NCBI GenBank assembly: GCA_001586195.1
Contig: CP014609.1
Coordinates: 3,318,501-3,382,500 of the forward strand
DNA: 64,000 bases
Source of the DNA: Solibacillus silvestris
GTDB lineage: Bacteria; Bacillota; Bacilli; Bacillales_A; Planococcaceae
Direction: 5' to 3'
Shown: positions 34,186 through 43,061 of the stretch, in pieces
Position numbering within the stretch: position 1 is the first letter of the stretch
Layout of the letters: each line of letters starts with the position of its first letter
Notes under the pieces: model-generated
What the model was told of the DNA's origin: nothing
The model's database searches: none
What the model saw: the letters and a program-made list of their open reading frames with translations, nothing else
Translations under genes and position numbers: made by a program

Positions 34186-34224
34186 AAATCACCTTACTTT
34201 TCCAGAGAGAAGTAAGGTGATTTA
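34186..34224 (-). terminator. Terminator of nadE
   Basis: AAATCACCTTACTT and its inverted copy AAGTAAGGTGATTT form a 14-bp stem around a short loop just after the nadE stop. The T run is short, so strength is uncertain. Confidence 0.7.
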
Positions 34225-34241
34225 TCAGATTTTATCGAATA

Positions 34242-35066
34242 CTATTGTTTCCAGAAATCATCGAAAACTGTAATCGGCATATTGCGTTTATGCATGGAGC
34301 GCAAGTAATGTCCTTCAAGCTTTTCACGGGCCGGATCCGGAATTTCCTTACCTTCCAAATAATCATCAATTTGTTCGTACGTTACACCAAGCGCCGCTTC
34401 ATCCGGCAATGCAGGGCGGTTTTCCTCTAAATCTGCCGTCGGGACTTTTTCATATAAATGTACTGGACAGTTTAAATGTTTTAAAATCGCACGACCTTGG
34501 CGTTTATTTAAACGGAAAATCGGCATTAAATCTGCACCACCGTCGCCATACTTTGTATAAAAGCCTGTTACTGCTTCTGCAGCATGATCTGTACCAAGTA
34601 CGACACCATCATTCGATGCTGCAATCGAATATTGTACTTTCATTCGTTCACGCGCTTTTTCATTTCCTTTGGCGAAATCACTCAACGTAATTCCTGCTTC
34701 CAAAAGTGCATTTACACTTGCATCTACAGCATTTTTGATATTAACCGTATACACTTTTGTCGGCTGAATGAAATCGAGTGCATCTTGGCAATCCTTTTCA
34801 TCAAATTGTTTGCCATAAGGTAATCTTACCGCCCAAAACGAGTAAGCGGATGCTCCCGCTTCTTCGTTCAGCTCATCGATAGCCATTTGCGCAAGCTTAC
34901 CCGTTAACGTAGAGTCTTGCCCACCGCTAATTCCAAGCACAAATCCTTTTAAGAAAGGATGATATTTTGCATATTCCTTTAAAAAATCAATGGACTTACG
35001 GATTTCCTGTTCTACATCGATTGTCGGCTGTACTTTTAACTCTTCAATAATTTGTTGTTGCAACAT
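34242..35066 (-). CDS. nadE: NadE, ammonia-dependent NAD+ synthetase
   Basis: NadE amidates nicotinate adenine dinucleotide to NAD+ using ATP and ammonia. The protein is 274 residues from the ATG at 35066 (GAGGA 8 bases upstream), matching the B. subtilis enzyme; an upstream GTG at 35081 abuts its own ribosome site and is less likely. The PP-loop [11 protein letters not shown] lies near residues 43-53, [20 protein letters not shown] holds the second nucleotide-binding region, and [17 protein letters not shown] the third. No glutaminase domain is present. It follows pncB by 18 bases, so salvage and final amidation are in one operon. Confidence 0.96.
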   Translation of the reverse strand: MLQQQIIEELKVQPTIDVEQEIRKSIDFLKEYAKYHPFLKGFVLGISGGQDSTLTGKLAQMAIDELNEEAGASAYSFWAVRLPYGKQFDEKDCQDALDFIQPTKVYTVNIKNAVDASVNALLEAGITLSDFAKGNEKARERMKVQYSIAASNDGVVLGTDHAAEAVTGFYTKYGDGGADLMPIFRLNKRQGRAILKHLNCPVHLYEKVPTADLEENRPALPDEAALGVTYEQIDDYLEGKEIPDPAREKLEGHYLRSMHKRNMPITVFDDFWKQ

Positions 35067-35084
35067 AGCCAATGTCCTCACTCC

Positions 35085-36554
35085 TTATCGTTCTTCGAGT
35101 TCTGTTACCATATCGCGCACTTCCTGGATATTTCGCATTTTATTATCCCAGCATTTTTGGCTTAAATCGACCGGATATTCCTCAGGATTTAATGAACGTT
35201 TATACTCATCCCAAAGTAAATCTAAGTTATTGGACGCATATTGACGTATCTCCATTAAGGTTGGATTTTCATAAACAATTTCACCCTTGTCAATCACTTT
35301 CCGATGCAATTCCTTCGCTTCAAAGTTTGTTACGAATTTCGAGACAAATGTATGCACCGGATGGAACATTTTAATTCGTTCTTCAGCAGCAGGATTTTCA
35401 TCAGCCATTGCGATATAGTCCCCTTCTGATTTCCCGCTTTTCTTATTAATAATCCGGTAAACTCTTTTTAAACCAGGTGTCGTTACTTTTTCAGCATTGG
35501 CTGAAATTTTGATCGTATCTTCCATTTCACCATGATCATTTTCAATTGAAACCATTTTATAGACAGCACCTAAAGCAGGCTGGTCATATGCAGTGATGAG
35601 TTTTGTACCAATTCCCCACATATCCACTCGGGCACCCTGCGCTTTTAGGTTTAAAATTGTATATTCATCCAAGTCATTTGAAACGATAATTTTTGCATCC
35701 GGGAACCCTGCTTCATCAAGCATTCGGCGTGACTCTTTTGAAAGGAAGGCAATATCCCCGCTATCTAAACGAATTCCGATAAAGTTAATCTTATCACCAA
35801 GTTCTTTAGCTACCTGTATCGCCGTCGGGACACCTGACTTTAATGTATTGTACGTATCCACCAAAAACACACAGTCTTTATGACGCTTCGCATAAGAATG
35901 AAATGCATCATAATCGTTTTTATACGCTTGAACCAATGCATGTGCATGTGTACCTGATACAGGAATATTAAACAGCTTCCCAGCGCGAACATTTGAAGTC
36001 GATTCAAAACCGCCGATCACTGCTGCACGTGCTCCCCAAACAGCTGCATCCATCTCTTGCGCACGACGTGTACCGAATTCCATCGCAATTTCCTTTTGGA
36101 CAACTTGCTTGATACGGCTTGCTTTTGTCGCAATCAGTGTTTGGTAGTTTACAATGTTCAATAGAGCTGTTTCAATCAGTTGGGCTTCCACTAGCGGTGC
36201 TTCGATTCGTACAATTGGTTCATTCGCAAAAACAAGTTCTCCTTCTTCCATCGAATACATAGAACCCGTAAAACGAATTGTTTTTAAGTATTCAATAAAA
36301 TCCTCTTTATAATGGAGTTCATCACGTAAATAAGCGATATCTGTTTCACTGAAACGAAAGTCTTTTAAATAATTCAGCATGCGCTCCAAACCCGCAAAAA
36401 TTGCATAGCCATTCCCAAACGGTAATTGTCTGAAATACAACTCAAATACAGCTTTACGGTTATGCATCCCGTCTGCCCAATAGCTTTCTGCCATATTGAT
36501 TTGATATAAATCGGTATGCAAAGCAAAACTGTCATCTACATACTTTTCGTTCAT
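35085..36554 (-). CDS. pncB: PncB, nicotinate phosphoribosyltransferase
   Basis: PncB converts nicotinate and PRPP, with ATP, to nicotinate mononucleotide, the salvage entry to NAD. The protein is 489 residues from the ATG at 36554, which has AAGGGA 7 bases upstream; the frame opens earlier at 36602 without a site. FALHTDLYQINMAESYW near the N-terminus and the FGTRRAQ segment with its conserved arginines are family signatures. GIRLDSGDIAFLSKE is the phosphoribosyl-binding region. It is the first gene of the pncB-nadE operon. Confidence 0.95.
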   Translation of the reverse strand: MNEKYVDDSFALHTDLYQINMAESYWADGMHNRKAVFELYFRQLPFGNGYAIFAGLERMLNYLKDFRFSETDIAYLRDELHYKEDFIEYLKTIRFTGSMYSMEEGELVFANEPIVRIEAPLVEAQLIETALLNIVNYQTLIATKASRIKQVVQKEIAMEFGTRRAQEMDAAVWGARAAVIGGFESTSNVRAGKLFNIPVSGTHAHALVQAYKNDYDAFHSYAKRHKDCVFLVDTYNTLKSGVPTAIQVAKELGDKINFIGIRLDSGDIAFLSKESRRMLDEAGFPDAKIIVSNDLDEYTILNLKAQGARVDMWGIGTKLITAYDQPALGAVYKMVSIENDHGEMEDTIKISANAEKVTTPGLKRVYRIINKKSGKSEGDYIAMADENPAAEERIKMFHPVHTFVSKFVTNFEAKELHRKVIDKGEIVYENPTLMEIRQYASNNLDLLWDEYKRSLNPEEYPVDLSQKCWDNKMRNIQEVRDMVTELEER

Positions 36555-36829
36555 CGTAAGTTCCCTTCTTCCAAAACATAATTTAGTCATAGTATACACC
36601 ATCTTGAATTAATTCGAAGTATGAAGATTCTTTCTTCCATGTTATCTACTTTTACATGGCAGTTAATTTTGCTGTGCTGGTTATATAGTTTTCCCCAATT
36701 GACTAAATAAAAAACGTTTCGGAATTTTGCCGGGCAGCCTACTACCGGATTTTACCTGCTTAAAAGCCCTATTCACACTTCCTTTTTTTGACATCATCTC
36801 ACAATGCGATAAAACCAATCGAAAATACA
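36555..36829. other. Left part of the pncB-glnK intergenic region
   Basis: About 275 bases between the divergent genes. Other than the pncB ribosome binding site, I see only AT-rich sequence with no clear gene or terminator. Confidence 0.4.
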
Positions 36830-36846
36830 TGTTAATTTTCCTAACA
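36830..36846 (+). promoter_or_regulatory. GlnR/TnrA-type box 1 upstream of glnK
   Basis: TGTTA-N7-TAACA fits the TGTNA-N7-TNACA pattern bound by TnrA and GlnR. Its centre is about 51 bases before the expected transcription start, the position of the activating TnrA site at B. subtilis nrgAB. Confidence 0.75.
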
Positions 36847-36853
36847 TTAGTTA

Positions 36854-36882
36854 TTGATTTATCCTAAAATTCAATTTATCAT
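36854..36882 (+). promoter_or_regulatory. Promoter of glnK-amtB
   Basis: TTGATT (36854-36859) and TATCAT (36877-36882) are separated by 17 bases. The start of transcription is expected near 36889. Confidence 0.65.
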
Positions 36883-36898
36883 GTTAGATAACATAACA
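36882..36898 (+). promoter_or_regulatory. GlnR/TnrA-type box 2 at the start of transcription
   Basis: TGTTA-N7-TAACA, a second full match to TGTNA-N7-TNACA, overlaps the end of the -10 hexamer and the expected start site. A regulator bound here should repress. Confidence 0.65.
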
Positions 36899-36914
36899 CA
36901 AGGAGTTGTTGAGC

Positions 36915-37256
36915 ATGAAAAAGATTGAAGCGATTATTCGACCTGAGGTGTTTCCACAAGTTCGAGAAGGGTTGGCTCTTGAAGGAATTGATGGTTTAAG
37001 TATTTCTGAGATTGCTGGAGCTGGGCGACAGGAAGGTAAAATCGGATTGTTTCGCGGAAATTCTTTCTCAATGGAATTTTCGCAAAAGCTCAAACTCGAA
37101 ATGGTTGTTGACAATGCCAAAGTTCAACCGATTATTGATGTATTATTGCGCGAAGCTTCTACAGGGGAAGTTGGTGACGGTAAGATTTTTATATACCCTG
37201 TAGAACAGGCGATACGTATCCGCACTAAAGAACTTGGTTCTATTGCAATTGACTAA
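36915..37256 (+). CDS. glnK: P-II nitrogen regulatory protein (GlnK/NrgB type)
   Basis: A 113-residue P-II signal protein that senses ATP/ADP and 2-oxoglutarate and controls the ammonium transporter next to it. The N-terminus MKKIEAIIRP, the T-loop GRQEGKIGLFRGNSF (38-52) and GDGKIFIYPVEQAIRIRT near the C-terminus are family signatures. Tyr51, the uridylylated residue of proteobacterial P-II, is Phe here, as is Tyr46, so this protein is not controlled by uridylylation. This agrees with the usual Bacilli pattern. The ATG at 36915 has AAGGAG 9 bases upstream; TTG codons slightly earlier are rejected. It is co-transcribed with amtB 27 bases downstream. Confidence 0.94.
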   Translation: MKKIEAIIRPEVFPQVREGLALEGIDGLSISEIAGAGRQEGKIGLFRGNSFSMEFSQKLKLEMVVDNAKVQPIIDVLLREASTGEVGDGKIFIYPVEQAIRIRTKELGSIAID

Positions 37257-37283
37257 AAATGTTCCTAAAAGGAGGAGTTTTTA

Positions 37284-38642
37284 ATGACGAATGAAGCATT
37301 GGAATTATCGATTAACCTAGTTTGGGTAATGCTCGGGGCGTTTTTCGTATTCTTCATGCATGCGGGATTCGCGATGGTAGAGGCAGGGTTTACACGCTCA
37401 AAAAATGCAGTCAATATTTTAATGAAAAATATTTTAACGATTTCAATCGGAGGCCTTGTCTACTTTGCAGTCGGATATGCCATTATGTTCGGTGAAAGTT
37501 CAGGCGGATTGATTGGTTCTTCCGGTTTTGCTTTAAACGGTGTAGATGATATCGCATTTTTCGTTTTCCAGGCAATGTTTGCTGCGACATGTGCAACAAT
37601 CATCTCAGGTGCTGTTGCTGAACGTACAAATATTACGGCGTATATCGCATTGGTCGTTATCATGACAGCTATTATTTATCCTGTTGTCGGCCATTGGGTA
37701 TGGCAAGGTGATGGATGGTTAACTTCTTTAGGCTTCGTCGATTTTGCCGGATCAACAGTAGTACATTTAACCGGCGCTGTTGGTGCTCTAGTAGTCGCAG
37801 CAATCGTTGGTCCTCGTATCGGGAAATATGCTAAAGGTGTCGTAAACGTTATTCCAGGTCACTCCATTCCACTTGGCGCATTAGGTGTTTTCATCCTTTG
37901 GTTAGGTTGGTACGGCTTTAATGGTGCATCAACATTGGCAGCAGATCCGGCATTAGTTCCAGGCGTTATTGCAAATACTTTCTTATCCGCATCTGCCGGT
38001 GTAATTGCTACTGCCCTTTATACACGACTTCGTTACGGCTTTATCGATGGTTCTTTAACATTAAACGGTGCCCTAGCCGGTTTAGTAAGTATTACCGCCG
38101 GCGCTGCTAACTTAAGCATAGTCGGATCTATTATCGCAGGTGCTGTAGGTGGTGCTGTGTTAGTAGAAGCCGTCCGCTTTATTGAACACAAACTAAAAGT
38201 GGATGATCCGGTTGGTGCTGTTGCTGTACATGGTGTTGCTGGTATTTGGGGTACATTAGCAGTCGGATTATTCGATACTGCTGGCGGTGGTCTATTTTAC
38301 GGCGGCGGTGCTGAATTACTAGGCGTGCAGGCATTAGGTGTAGTCGCAGTAATCGCATGGACTGCAAGTACTGTTGCCATTGCAACGTACATTATTAAAG
38401 CATTTATTCCTCTACGTGTTACACACGAAGAAGAAGTCCAAGGTTTGGATATTTCCGAACATGGCGCATACGCTTATGAAATGCAGGAAACTTTTAAAGG
38501 TCTTTCAAAAACAAATGACAGTTTTGCCCAACGTCTAACGAACCTAGGAAAAGTATCATCTACTTCCAATGTACAGGATAGCGGGACTAAAACTAAAGCT
38601 AAAACTGGGTTCCCGAATTCTTTAAGCTCAACTAAGAGCTAA
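37284..38642 (+). CDS. amtB: AmtB/NrgA ammonium transporter
   Basis: A 452-residue Amt-family channel with about 11 membrane helices. The signature FVFFMHAGFAMVEAGFTRSK is near residues 22-41. The paired pore histidines lie in VVHLTGAVGAL and VAVHGVAGIWGT. After the last helix (about residue 372) a cytoplasmic tail of about 80 residues contains a charged region and ends in a Ser/Thr/Lys-rich stretch. It imports ammonium when nitrogen is short. The gene follows glnK, and P-II is expected to block the channel when nitrogen is plentiful. It ends before a strong terminator. Confidence 0.96.
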   Translation: MTNEALELSINLVWVMLGAFFVFFMHAGFAMVEAGFTRSKNAVNILMKNILTISIGGLVYFAVGYAIMFGESSGGLIGSSGFALNGVDDIAFFVFQAMFAATCATIISGAVAERTNITAYIALVVIMTAIIYPVVGHWVWQGDGWLTSLGFVDFAGSTVVHLTGAVGALVVAAIVGPRIGKYAKGVVNVIPGHSIPLGALGVFILWLGWYGFNGASTLAADPALVPGVIANTFLSASAGVIATALYTRLRYGFIDGSLTLNGALAGLVSITAGAANLSIVGSIIAGAVGGAVLVEAVRFIEHKLKVDDPVGAVAVHGVAGIWGTLAVGLFDTAGGGLFYGGGAELLGVQALGVVAVIAWTASTVAIATYIIKAFIPLRVTHEEEVQGLDISEHGAYAYEMQETFKGLSKTNDSFAQRLTNLGKVSSTSNVQDSGTKTKAKTGFPNSLSSTKS

Positions 38643-38706
38643 AAGCGAAATGTGTGCCCCTTCCCCCACATATTTTCGAACCATTCTTTCAATAGATTAT
38701 CAGCTG

Positions 38707-38757
38707 AACAAGGAGCTGTTCTGAAAGTTTTTTTCAGGCAGCTCCTTGTTATTTTGC
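38707..38757 (+). terminator. Terminator of glnK-amtB
   Basis: AACAAGGAGCTG pairs with CAGCTCCTTGTT, with an inner CTGAAA/TTTCAG pairing, followed by a T-rich tract. It lies about 65 bases after the amtB stop. Confidence 0.85.
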
Positions 38758-38957
38758 TTTCTACACTTAATAAATATATAGAAATTGACAGTGAAGGAGC
38801 AACATATAATTGAACAAGCTATTCACTTTAACAATGTATCGTTTGAAGTGAATCAATCAAAAACTATTCATCCTAATTATTTAATAATCGCATGCAGAAA
38901 ATCAAAGTGGGTATAGACTAAGACCACTTCGAGTAATTTACGAGAATAACACTATGG
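38758..38957 (+). pseudogene. Possible gene remnant between amtB and the proline dehydrogenase gene
   Basis: A short open frame from about 38788 to 38919 reads ...IEQAIHFNNVSFEVNQSKT... before stopping. The IHFNNVSFEV part looks like the start of an ABC transporter ATPase, but no Walker A follows and there is no good ribosome site. It could equally be chance sequence. Nothing else is seen in this stretch. Confidence 0.2.
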
Positions 38958-38963
38958 TATAAT
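38958..38963 (+). promoter_or_regulatory. Extended -10 of the proline dehydrogenase gene
   Basis: TGGTATAAT (TGn-TATAAT) is an extended -10 element; the -35 region is poor. It lies about 37 bases before the ATG. Confidence 0.5.
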
Positions 38964-38999
38964 TTTAAGAAAATGACGAATTTTAAGGAGATGTTTTTT

Positions 39000-39971
39000 A
39001 TGGCATTACGTGACTTTTTCATTTCATTATCTGAAAACCAAACTCTTAGCAATGCAGCAGGGCAATACGGTTTAAAATTAGGCGCACAAAGCGTTGTTGC
39101 AGGGACAACAATTGAAGAAGTAATCGAAAGCATTCGAAAATTAAACGAGCAAGGAATTTCTTGCACCGTCGATAATTTAGGCGAATATGTTACTGATGAA
39201 TCAGAGGCAACACAAGCAAAAGAAGAAATTTTAGCTATGATCGAAGCCATTCAGGTTGAAGAATTGGATGCACATATTTCCTTGAAACCTTCACAGCTAG
39301 GGTTGGATATCGATATCGATTTCTGCTACGACAACTTGTATGAAATTGTAGAACGCGCCCATGAATATGGAATCTTCGTCAATTTTGATATGGAAGATTA
39401 TAAGCGACTTCAGCCATCCTTCGATATACTGGAGGAACTTGCAAAGTCATTCGATAATGTCGGAACAGTTATTCAAGCATACTTCCACCGTGCAAAGGAC
39501 GATATAGAAAACTTTAAGGATTACCGCCTTCGAGTTGTAAAGGGTGCCTATAAAGAATCGGAAGAAGTAGCGTACCAGGATAAGCTTGATATTGATATTA
39601 ACTTTATTGAGCTGATTGAATACCATTTGGCACACGGACACTTTACATCGATTGCCACACATGACCACAATATTATTAAGCATGTGAAGTATTACGTCGA
39701 GCAATATGATATTCCGAAAGAAAAATTCGAATTTCAGATGCTTTACGGGTTCCGTAAAGACTTGCAGCTGGAACTTGCACGTGAAGGCTATCAAGTATGT
39801 GTGTATGTACCCTACGGTAAAGACTGGTACGGCTATTTCATGCGTCGCTTAGCTGAACGTCCACAAAATATTAGCCTAGTGACAAAACAAGTATTCAATA
39901 AAAAGACAAACACTTTACTGGCAGTAGCAGCTGGAGCATACCTCCTTGGACGATTAACGAAAAAGAAATAA
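39000..39971 (+). CDS. Proline dehydrogenase (PRODH)
   Basis: A 323-residue FAD-linked proline dehydrogenase that oxidises proline to pyrroline-5-carboxylate. The start is the ATG at 39000, with AAGGAG 9 bases upstream; an earlier ATG at 38973 lacks a site. The barrel carries family segments HISLKPSQLGLDIDIDFC, RVVKGAYKESEEVAY, FTSIATHDHNII, EFQMLYGFRKDLQ and VYVPYGKDWYGYFMRRLAERP. The RRLAER motif binds substrate carboxylate. The pyrroline-5-carboxylate dehydrogenase gene is not adjacent. It stands alone between terminators. It is closest to the Bacillus PutB/FadM/YcgM type, so I leave the symbol blank. Confidence 0.92.
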   Translation: MALRDFFISLSENQTLSNAAGQYGLKLGAQSVVAGTTIEEVIESIRKLNEQGISCTVDNLGEYVTDESEATQAKEEILAMIEAIQVEELDAHISLKPSQLGLDIDIDFCYDNLYEIVERAHEYGIFVNFDMEDYKRLQPSFDILEELAKSFDNVGTVIQAYFHRAKDDIENFKDYRLRVVKGAYKESEEVAYQDKLDIDINFIELIEYHLAHGHFTSIATHDHNIIKHVKYYVEQYDIPKEKFEFQMLYGFRKDLQLELAREGYQVCVYVPYGKDWYGYFMRRLAERPQNISLVTKQVFNKKTNTLLAVAAGAYLLGRLTKKK

Positions 39972-39994
39972 CTGCCTTGACTCAATTTAAAAAG

Positions 39995-40028
39995 ACCCCT
40001 CATTTTGTTCAGAGACAAAACGAGGGGT
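39995..40028. terminator. Bidirectional terminator between the proline dehydrogenase gene and desR
   Basis: CCCCTCATTTTGT pairs with ACAAAACGAGGGG around a 6-base loop, with A and T tracts on both sides. It serves the two convergent genes. Confidence 0.88.
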
Positions 40029-40064
40029 TATTTAGTAGTGATTAATTTCATGCGCTTACAACAA

Positions 40065-40679
40065 TCACATTTTCTTTTTATTCCAGCCTTTTTCTTTGAA
40101 ACGGGCGATTGCTTCGATTCGGTTGCCGACACCAAGCTTATCAAGTATGACGGAAATATAGTTTCGCACAGTACCTGCAGATAAATAGAGCTCTGCCGCA
40201 ATTTCCTTTGTTGTCTTCCCTTCCGCAACAAGTTCCAGCACTTGGCTTTCTCGTTCCGTCAGCGGATTTTCACTGTCGTCTTCATAAACAAAATCCACTA
40301 GCTCCGGCGCGTAAATGCGACGTCCATCCATAATGATCCGAATGGAATTGACAAGTTCCTCAATCGGACTGTCCTTCAATAAATAACCGCGCACTCCCGC
40401 TTTTCTTGCACGTTCAAAATAACCTGGTCGCGCAAACGTCGTTAAAATAATTATTTTACATTCGCTTCCTCTTAACGCTTCGGCAGCATCCAACCCAGTT
40501 TTGATCGGCATTTCTATATCCATAATACAAATGTCCGGATTCAGTTCTGTCACCATCTCGATGGCTTCTTCCCCATTTTTGGCAAGGCCGACTACTTCAA
40601 TATCCTCTTCCATGCTAAGCAGTGACTTCATTGCCCCAAGCAGCATCCCTTGATCTTCTGCAATTACAATTCGAATCAT
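40065..40679 (-). CDS. desR: DesR-like NarL-family response regulator
   Basis: A 204-residue regulator with a receiver domain (1-120) and a LuxR/NarL-type helix-turn-helix (about 140-200). The acidic pocket is IVIAEDQGMLL, the phosphoacceptor Asp is in DICIMDIEMPIKTG at about residue 54, and the Lys is in GYLLKDSP. The HTH reads LTERESQVLELVAEGKTTKE. Its ATG overlaps the desK stop by 4 bases. DesR, once phosphorylated by DesK in the cold, activates the desaturase gene. The name rests on the conserved des-desK-desR arrangement and overall similarity. Confidence 0.9.
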   Translation of the reverse strand: MIRIVIAEDQGMLLGAMKSLLSMEEDIEVVGLAKNGEEAIEMVTELNPDICIMDIEMPIKTGLDAAEALRGSECKIIILTTFARPGYFERARKAGVRGYLLKDSPIEELVNSIRIIMDGRRIYAPELVDFVYEDDSENPLTERESQVLELVAEGKTTKEIAAELYLSAGTVRNYISVILDKLGVGNRIEAIARFKEKGWNKKKM

Positions 40680-41812
40680 TTCACGTTCTCTCCCTTTTGA
40701 TGCGTGATCGCCAACGGTATTTTCAGCACAACCGTCGTCCCTTCATCACTCTCTATTTCAAGTGAACCATTGATAAATTCAACACGCTCCTGCATCCCTT
40801 TTAAACCATTTCCGCTGATTAATGTATTGAAGCGTTCAAAGCCAACCCCATTATCTTGAATCGTCATTTTGAATTCATCATCACTTTGATAAAAGCTAAT
40901 ACGGCAAATCGTCGCTTTACTATGTTTGACGATATTTGTAACTGCTTCCTTCAAGCACATACTAATAACATTTTCTGCTAAAATCGGCATTTGAATTTCA
41001 CTTTTATCGCCATTTAACCGCAGTTTAATCTGTGCAGCTTTTAAAATTTGTTCTACACGGTAAAGCTCTTCCTCAATCCTTACAGTCCGCATATCGGCTA
41101 CAAGCTCACGTACTTCTTTTAGCGCGACACTCGCGGTTTGACGAATATCCTTTATTTCCAAAATGGCTTGTTCTGGATTTTTTTCAATTAATCGTGCAGC
41201 TAAATCACTTTTCAATCCAATCATTGAAAGTTTTTGACCAAGTGTATCGTGTAAATCACGTGCAATACGCTGGCGTTCTTCAAACACCGTCAATTCAGAA
41301 ATGCGTTCCCGCGCCGTTTCCAGCTCACCTTCCAAATTTTCCCTTTTCGTTCTTGAATAGAGTGTAAACGGTAATAGCACAACACCTAGCATATTAATAA
41401 TAATAAACGGTGTTTGCGATAAAAATAAGTCAAGGAAAATGAAATACCCCCCGACAATAGAAAGAACGGTAAAGCCTATATGTAAGCCATACATAATATA
41501 AAATCCAACTGGCTGTTTAATATTACCGATGAAAAACGCGGTAAACAATGCCAAATATACGTAGCCAAATACAAGTGTCATTGCGATATTCAGCAACATT
41601 TGAAAGCTGATCCACATATATTTCAGCCCAGGTCTAGCACTGAATGAAAAATAATGACATAAGAAATAACTTAAAATTAAAGTGATCCCTAAAATAATCT
41701 GCCATAATGTGAACGATTGTATAATGAAGAAAAATGGCATAATACAAAATATTATCCATATATAAATACTCAACATCGGACTTTTCGGGATGATACTATA
41801 CCATGTTTGCAT
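40676..41812 (-). CDS. desK: DesK-like thermosensor histidine kinase
   Basis: A 378-residue kinase of the HisKA_3 type. About five membrane helices fill residues 15-150, with no extracellular sensor domain, as in DesK where bilayer thickness is read by the helices. A helical linker (about 155-180) leads to the phosphoacceptor His in ERQRIARDLHDTLGQKLSM near 190. The ATPase domain has CLKEAVTNIVKHS (N box), IQDNGVGFE (G1) and GLKGMQERV (G2). It is coupled to desR. The desaturase gene lies upstream, separated by a terminator-like hairpin. Confidence 0.9.
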   Translation of the reverse strand: MQTWYSIIPKSPMLSIYIWIIFCIMPFFFIIQSFTLWQIILGITLILSYFLCHYFSFSARPGLKYMWISFQMLLNIAMTLVFGYVYLALFTAFFIGNIKQPVGFYIMYGLHIGFTVLSIVGGYFIFLDLFLSQTPFIIINMLGVVLLPFTLYSRTKRENLEGELETARERISELTVFEERQRIARDLHDTLGQKLSMIGLKSDLAARLIEKNPEQAILEIKDIRQTASVALKEVRELVADMRTVRIEEELYRVEQILKAAQIKLRLNGDKSEIQMPILAENVISMCLKEAVTNIVKHSKATICRISFYQSDDEFKMTIQDNGVGFERFNTLISGNGLKGMQERVEFINGSLEIESDEGTTVVLKIPLAITHQKGENVK

Positions 41813-41855
41813 AATTGCCTCGATTCTCTTTTTACCTATATTCTATAATAAAACA

Positions 41856-41883
41856 GGTACCTCAAGCTATAAATTGAGGTACC
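41856..41883. terminator. Hairpin between the desaturase gene and desK
   Basis: GGTACCTCAA and TTGAGGTACC pair around an 8-base loop, followed on the minus strand by TGTTTTATT. It probably ends or weakens the desaturase transcript, so desKR may have its own promoter or receive read-through. Confidence 0.75.
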
Positions 41884-41900
41884 TTAATTTTTGTATAAAG

Positions 41901-42932
41901 TTAGTTTGTAACAGTTCGGTCACGCGTTGCCTCAAGTTCTGCCGCTTCTTTAAATGTAATAAAGCGGTAATTTTCGGCATCGTATAATTTGTAGCGAATT
42001 GATTCTAAGCTTGTCTTTATTGTAATCGTCGTTGCCTGTTGAAGCGGCTTGATCGACTCATGTGCATCTTCCAGCTTATAGTTCGGTACACGCGGTGACA
42101 AATGGTGTACGTGGTGGAATCCGATATTTCCTGTAATCCATTGTAGTACTTTCGGTAATTTGTAGTATGAACTTCCTTCTACTGCAGCTTTTACATAATC
42201 CCACTCCGAATCAACTTCAAAGTATGAATCTTCGTAAGTATGCTGAATATAGAACAGCCAGATCCCTAATGAACCTGCAATAAACAATGTTAAACCATGT
42301 ACTAATAAGAATGTTGACCAACCAAATATTAAAATAAGGGTTGTACAAATAACTAATAATGCGATGTTATTGAAATACGTGTTTAAGCGCTCTTTACGCT
42401 TTGCATCTTTACGATTAAAACGATTCAGTATAAGTACCATAAATAGTGGTCCTAAACCGAACAGGACAATCGGGTTACGATATAAACGATAACCTAAACG
42501 ACCTAATTTTGACTTTTCAAGGTATTCATCAACTGTCAGCATATCGATATCGCCAATCCCGCGCTTATCCAAATTTGAACTTGTTGCGTGGTGAATCGTA
42601 TGCTCACGTTTCCACTTTTCGTAAGGGAAAGATGTCACAATACCTGTAATATTACCGATAATGGCATTCGCCTTTTTGCTTTTGAAGAATGAACCGTGTG
42701 TACAGTCATGGAAAATAATAAATGCACGAATAACAAATCCTGAAGCAAGGATACTACATAACGCCGTATACCATGGAGAGTACTGCAGTAATACATAACC
42801 TGCTCCCCAAATTAATAAAAGTGGTACAAGCGTATTTAATATTTGTTGAATACTAAGTCGCGTTTCTGACTTTGCGAACGGTGCAACATCTTTTCTCAGC
42901 TGCTTTGTTTTATCTGCATGTGTGCTTACCAT
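41901..42932 (-). CDS. des: Membrane fatty-acid desaturase (Des type)
   Basis: A 343-residue membrane desaturase that introduces a double bond into phospholipid acyl chains to keep the membrane fluid in the cold. The three histidine boxes that hold the di-iron centre are HDCTHGSF (75-82), HTIHHATS (111-118) and a third, HHVHHLSPRVPNYKL, near residue 275. Four to six hydrophobic helices separate them. Bacillus Des is a delta-5 enzyme; regiospecificity here is inferred. The DesK/DesR pair is encoded directly downstream and a DesR-like palindrome lies upstream. Confidence 0.93.
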   Translation of the reverse strand: MVSTHADKTKQLRKDVAPFAKSETRLSIQQILNTLVPLLLIWGAGYVLLQYSPWYTALCSILASGFVIRAFIIFHDCTHGSFFKSKKANAIIGNITGIVTSFPYEKWKREHTIHHATSSNLDKRGIGDIDMLTVDEYLEKSKLGRLGYRLYRNPIVLFGLGPLFMVLILNRFNRKDAKRKERLNTYFNNIALLVICTTLILIFGWSTFLLVHGLTLFIAGSLGIWLFYIQHTYEDSYFEVDSEWDYVKAAVEGSSYYKLPKVLQWITGNIGFHHVHHLSPRVPNYKLEDAHESIKPLQQATTITIKTSLESIRYKLYDAENYRFITFKEAAELEATRDRTVTN

Positions 42933-43019
42933 GTGTCGATCCCTCTTTCCACAAAAATTATTAACCTAATCATATAAAAAGGAGAATCATGATAAAATGC
43001 TCAAACATCATATATTTTT

Positions 43020-43038
43020 TATGACAGTTGTCATATGA
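43020..43038 (-). promoter_or_regulatory. Candidate DesR operator upstream of des
   Basis: On the minus strand TCATATGACAACTGTCATA holds two inverted TCATA/TGTCAT-type half-sites. This resembles the DesR-bound region of B. subtilis des and lies about 90 bases before the start codon. No good -35 hexamer is visible nearby, which fits an activator-dependent promoter. Confidence 0.5.
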
Positions 43039-43061
43039 CCTGGTAACAACAAGTATTCCTT

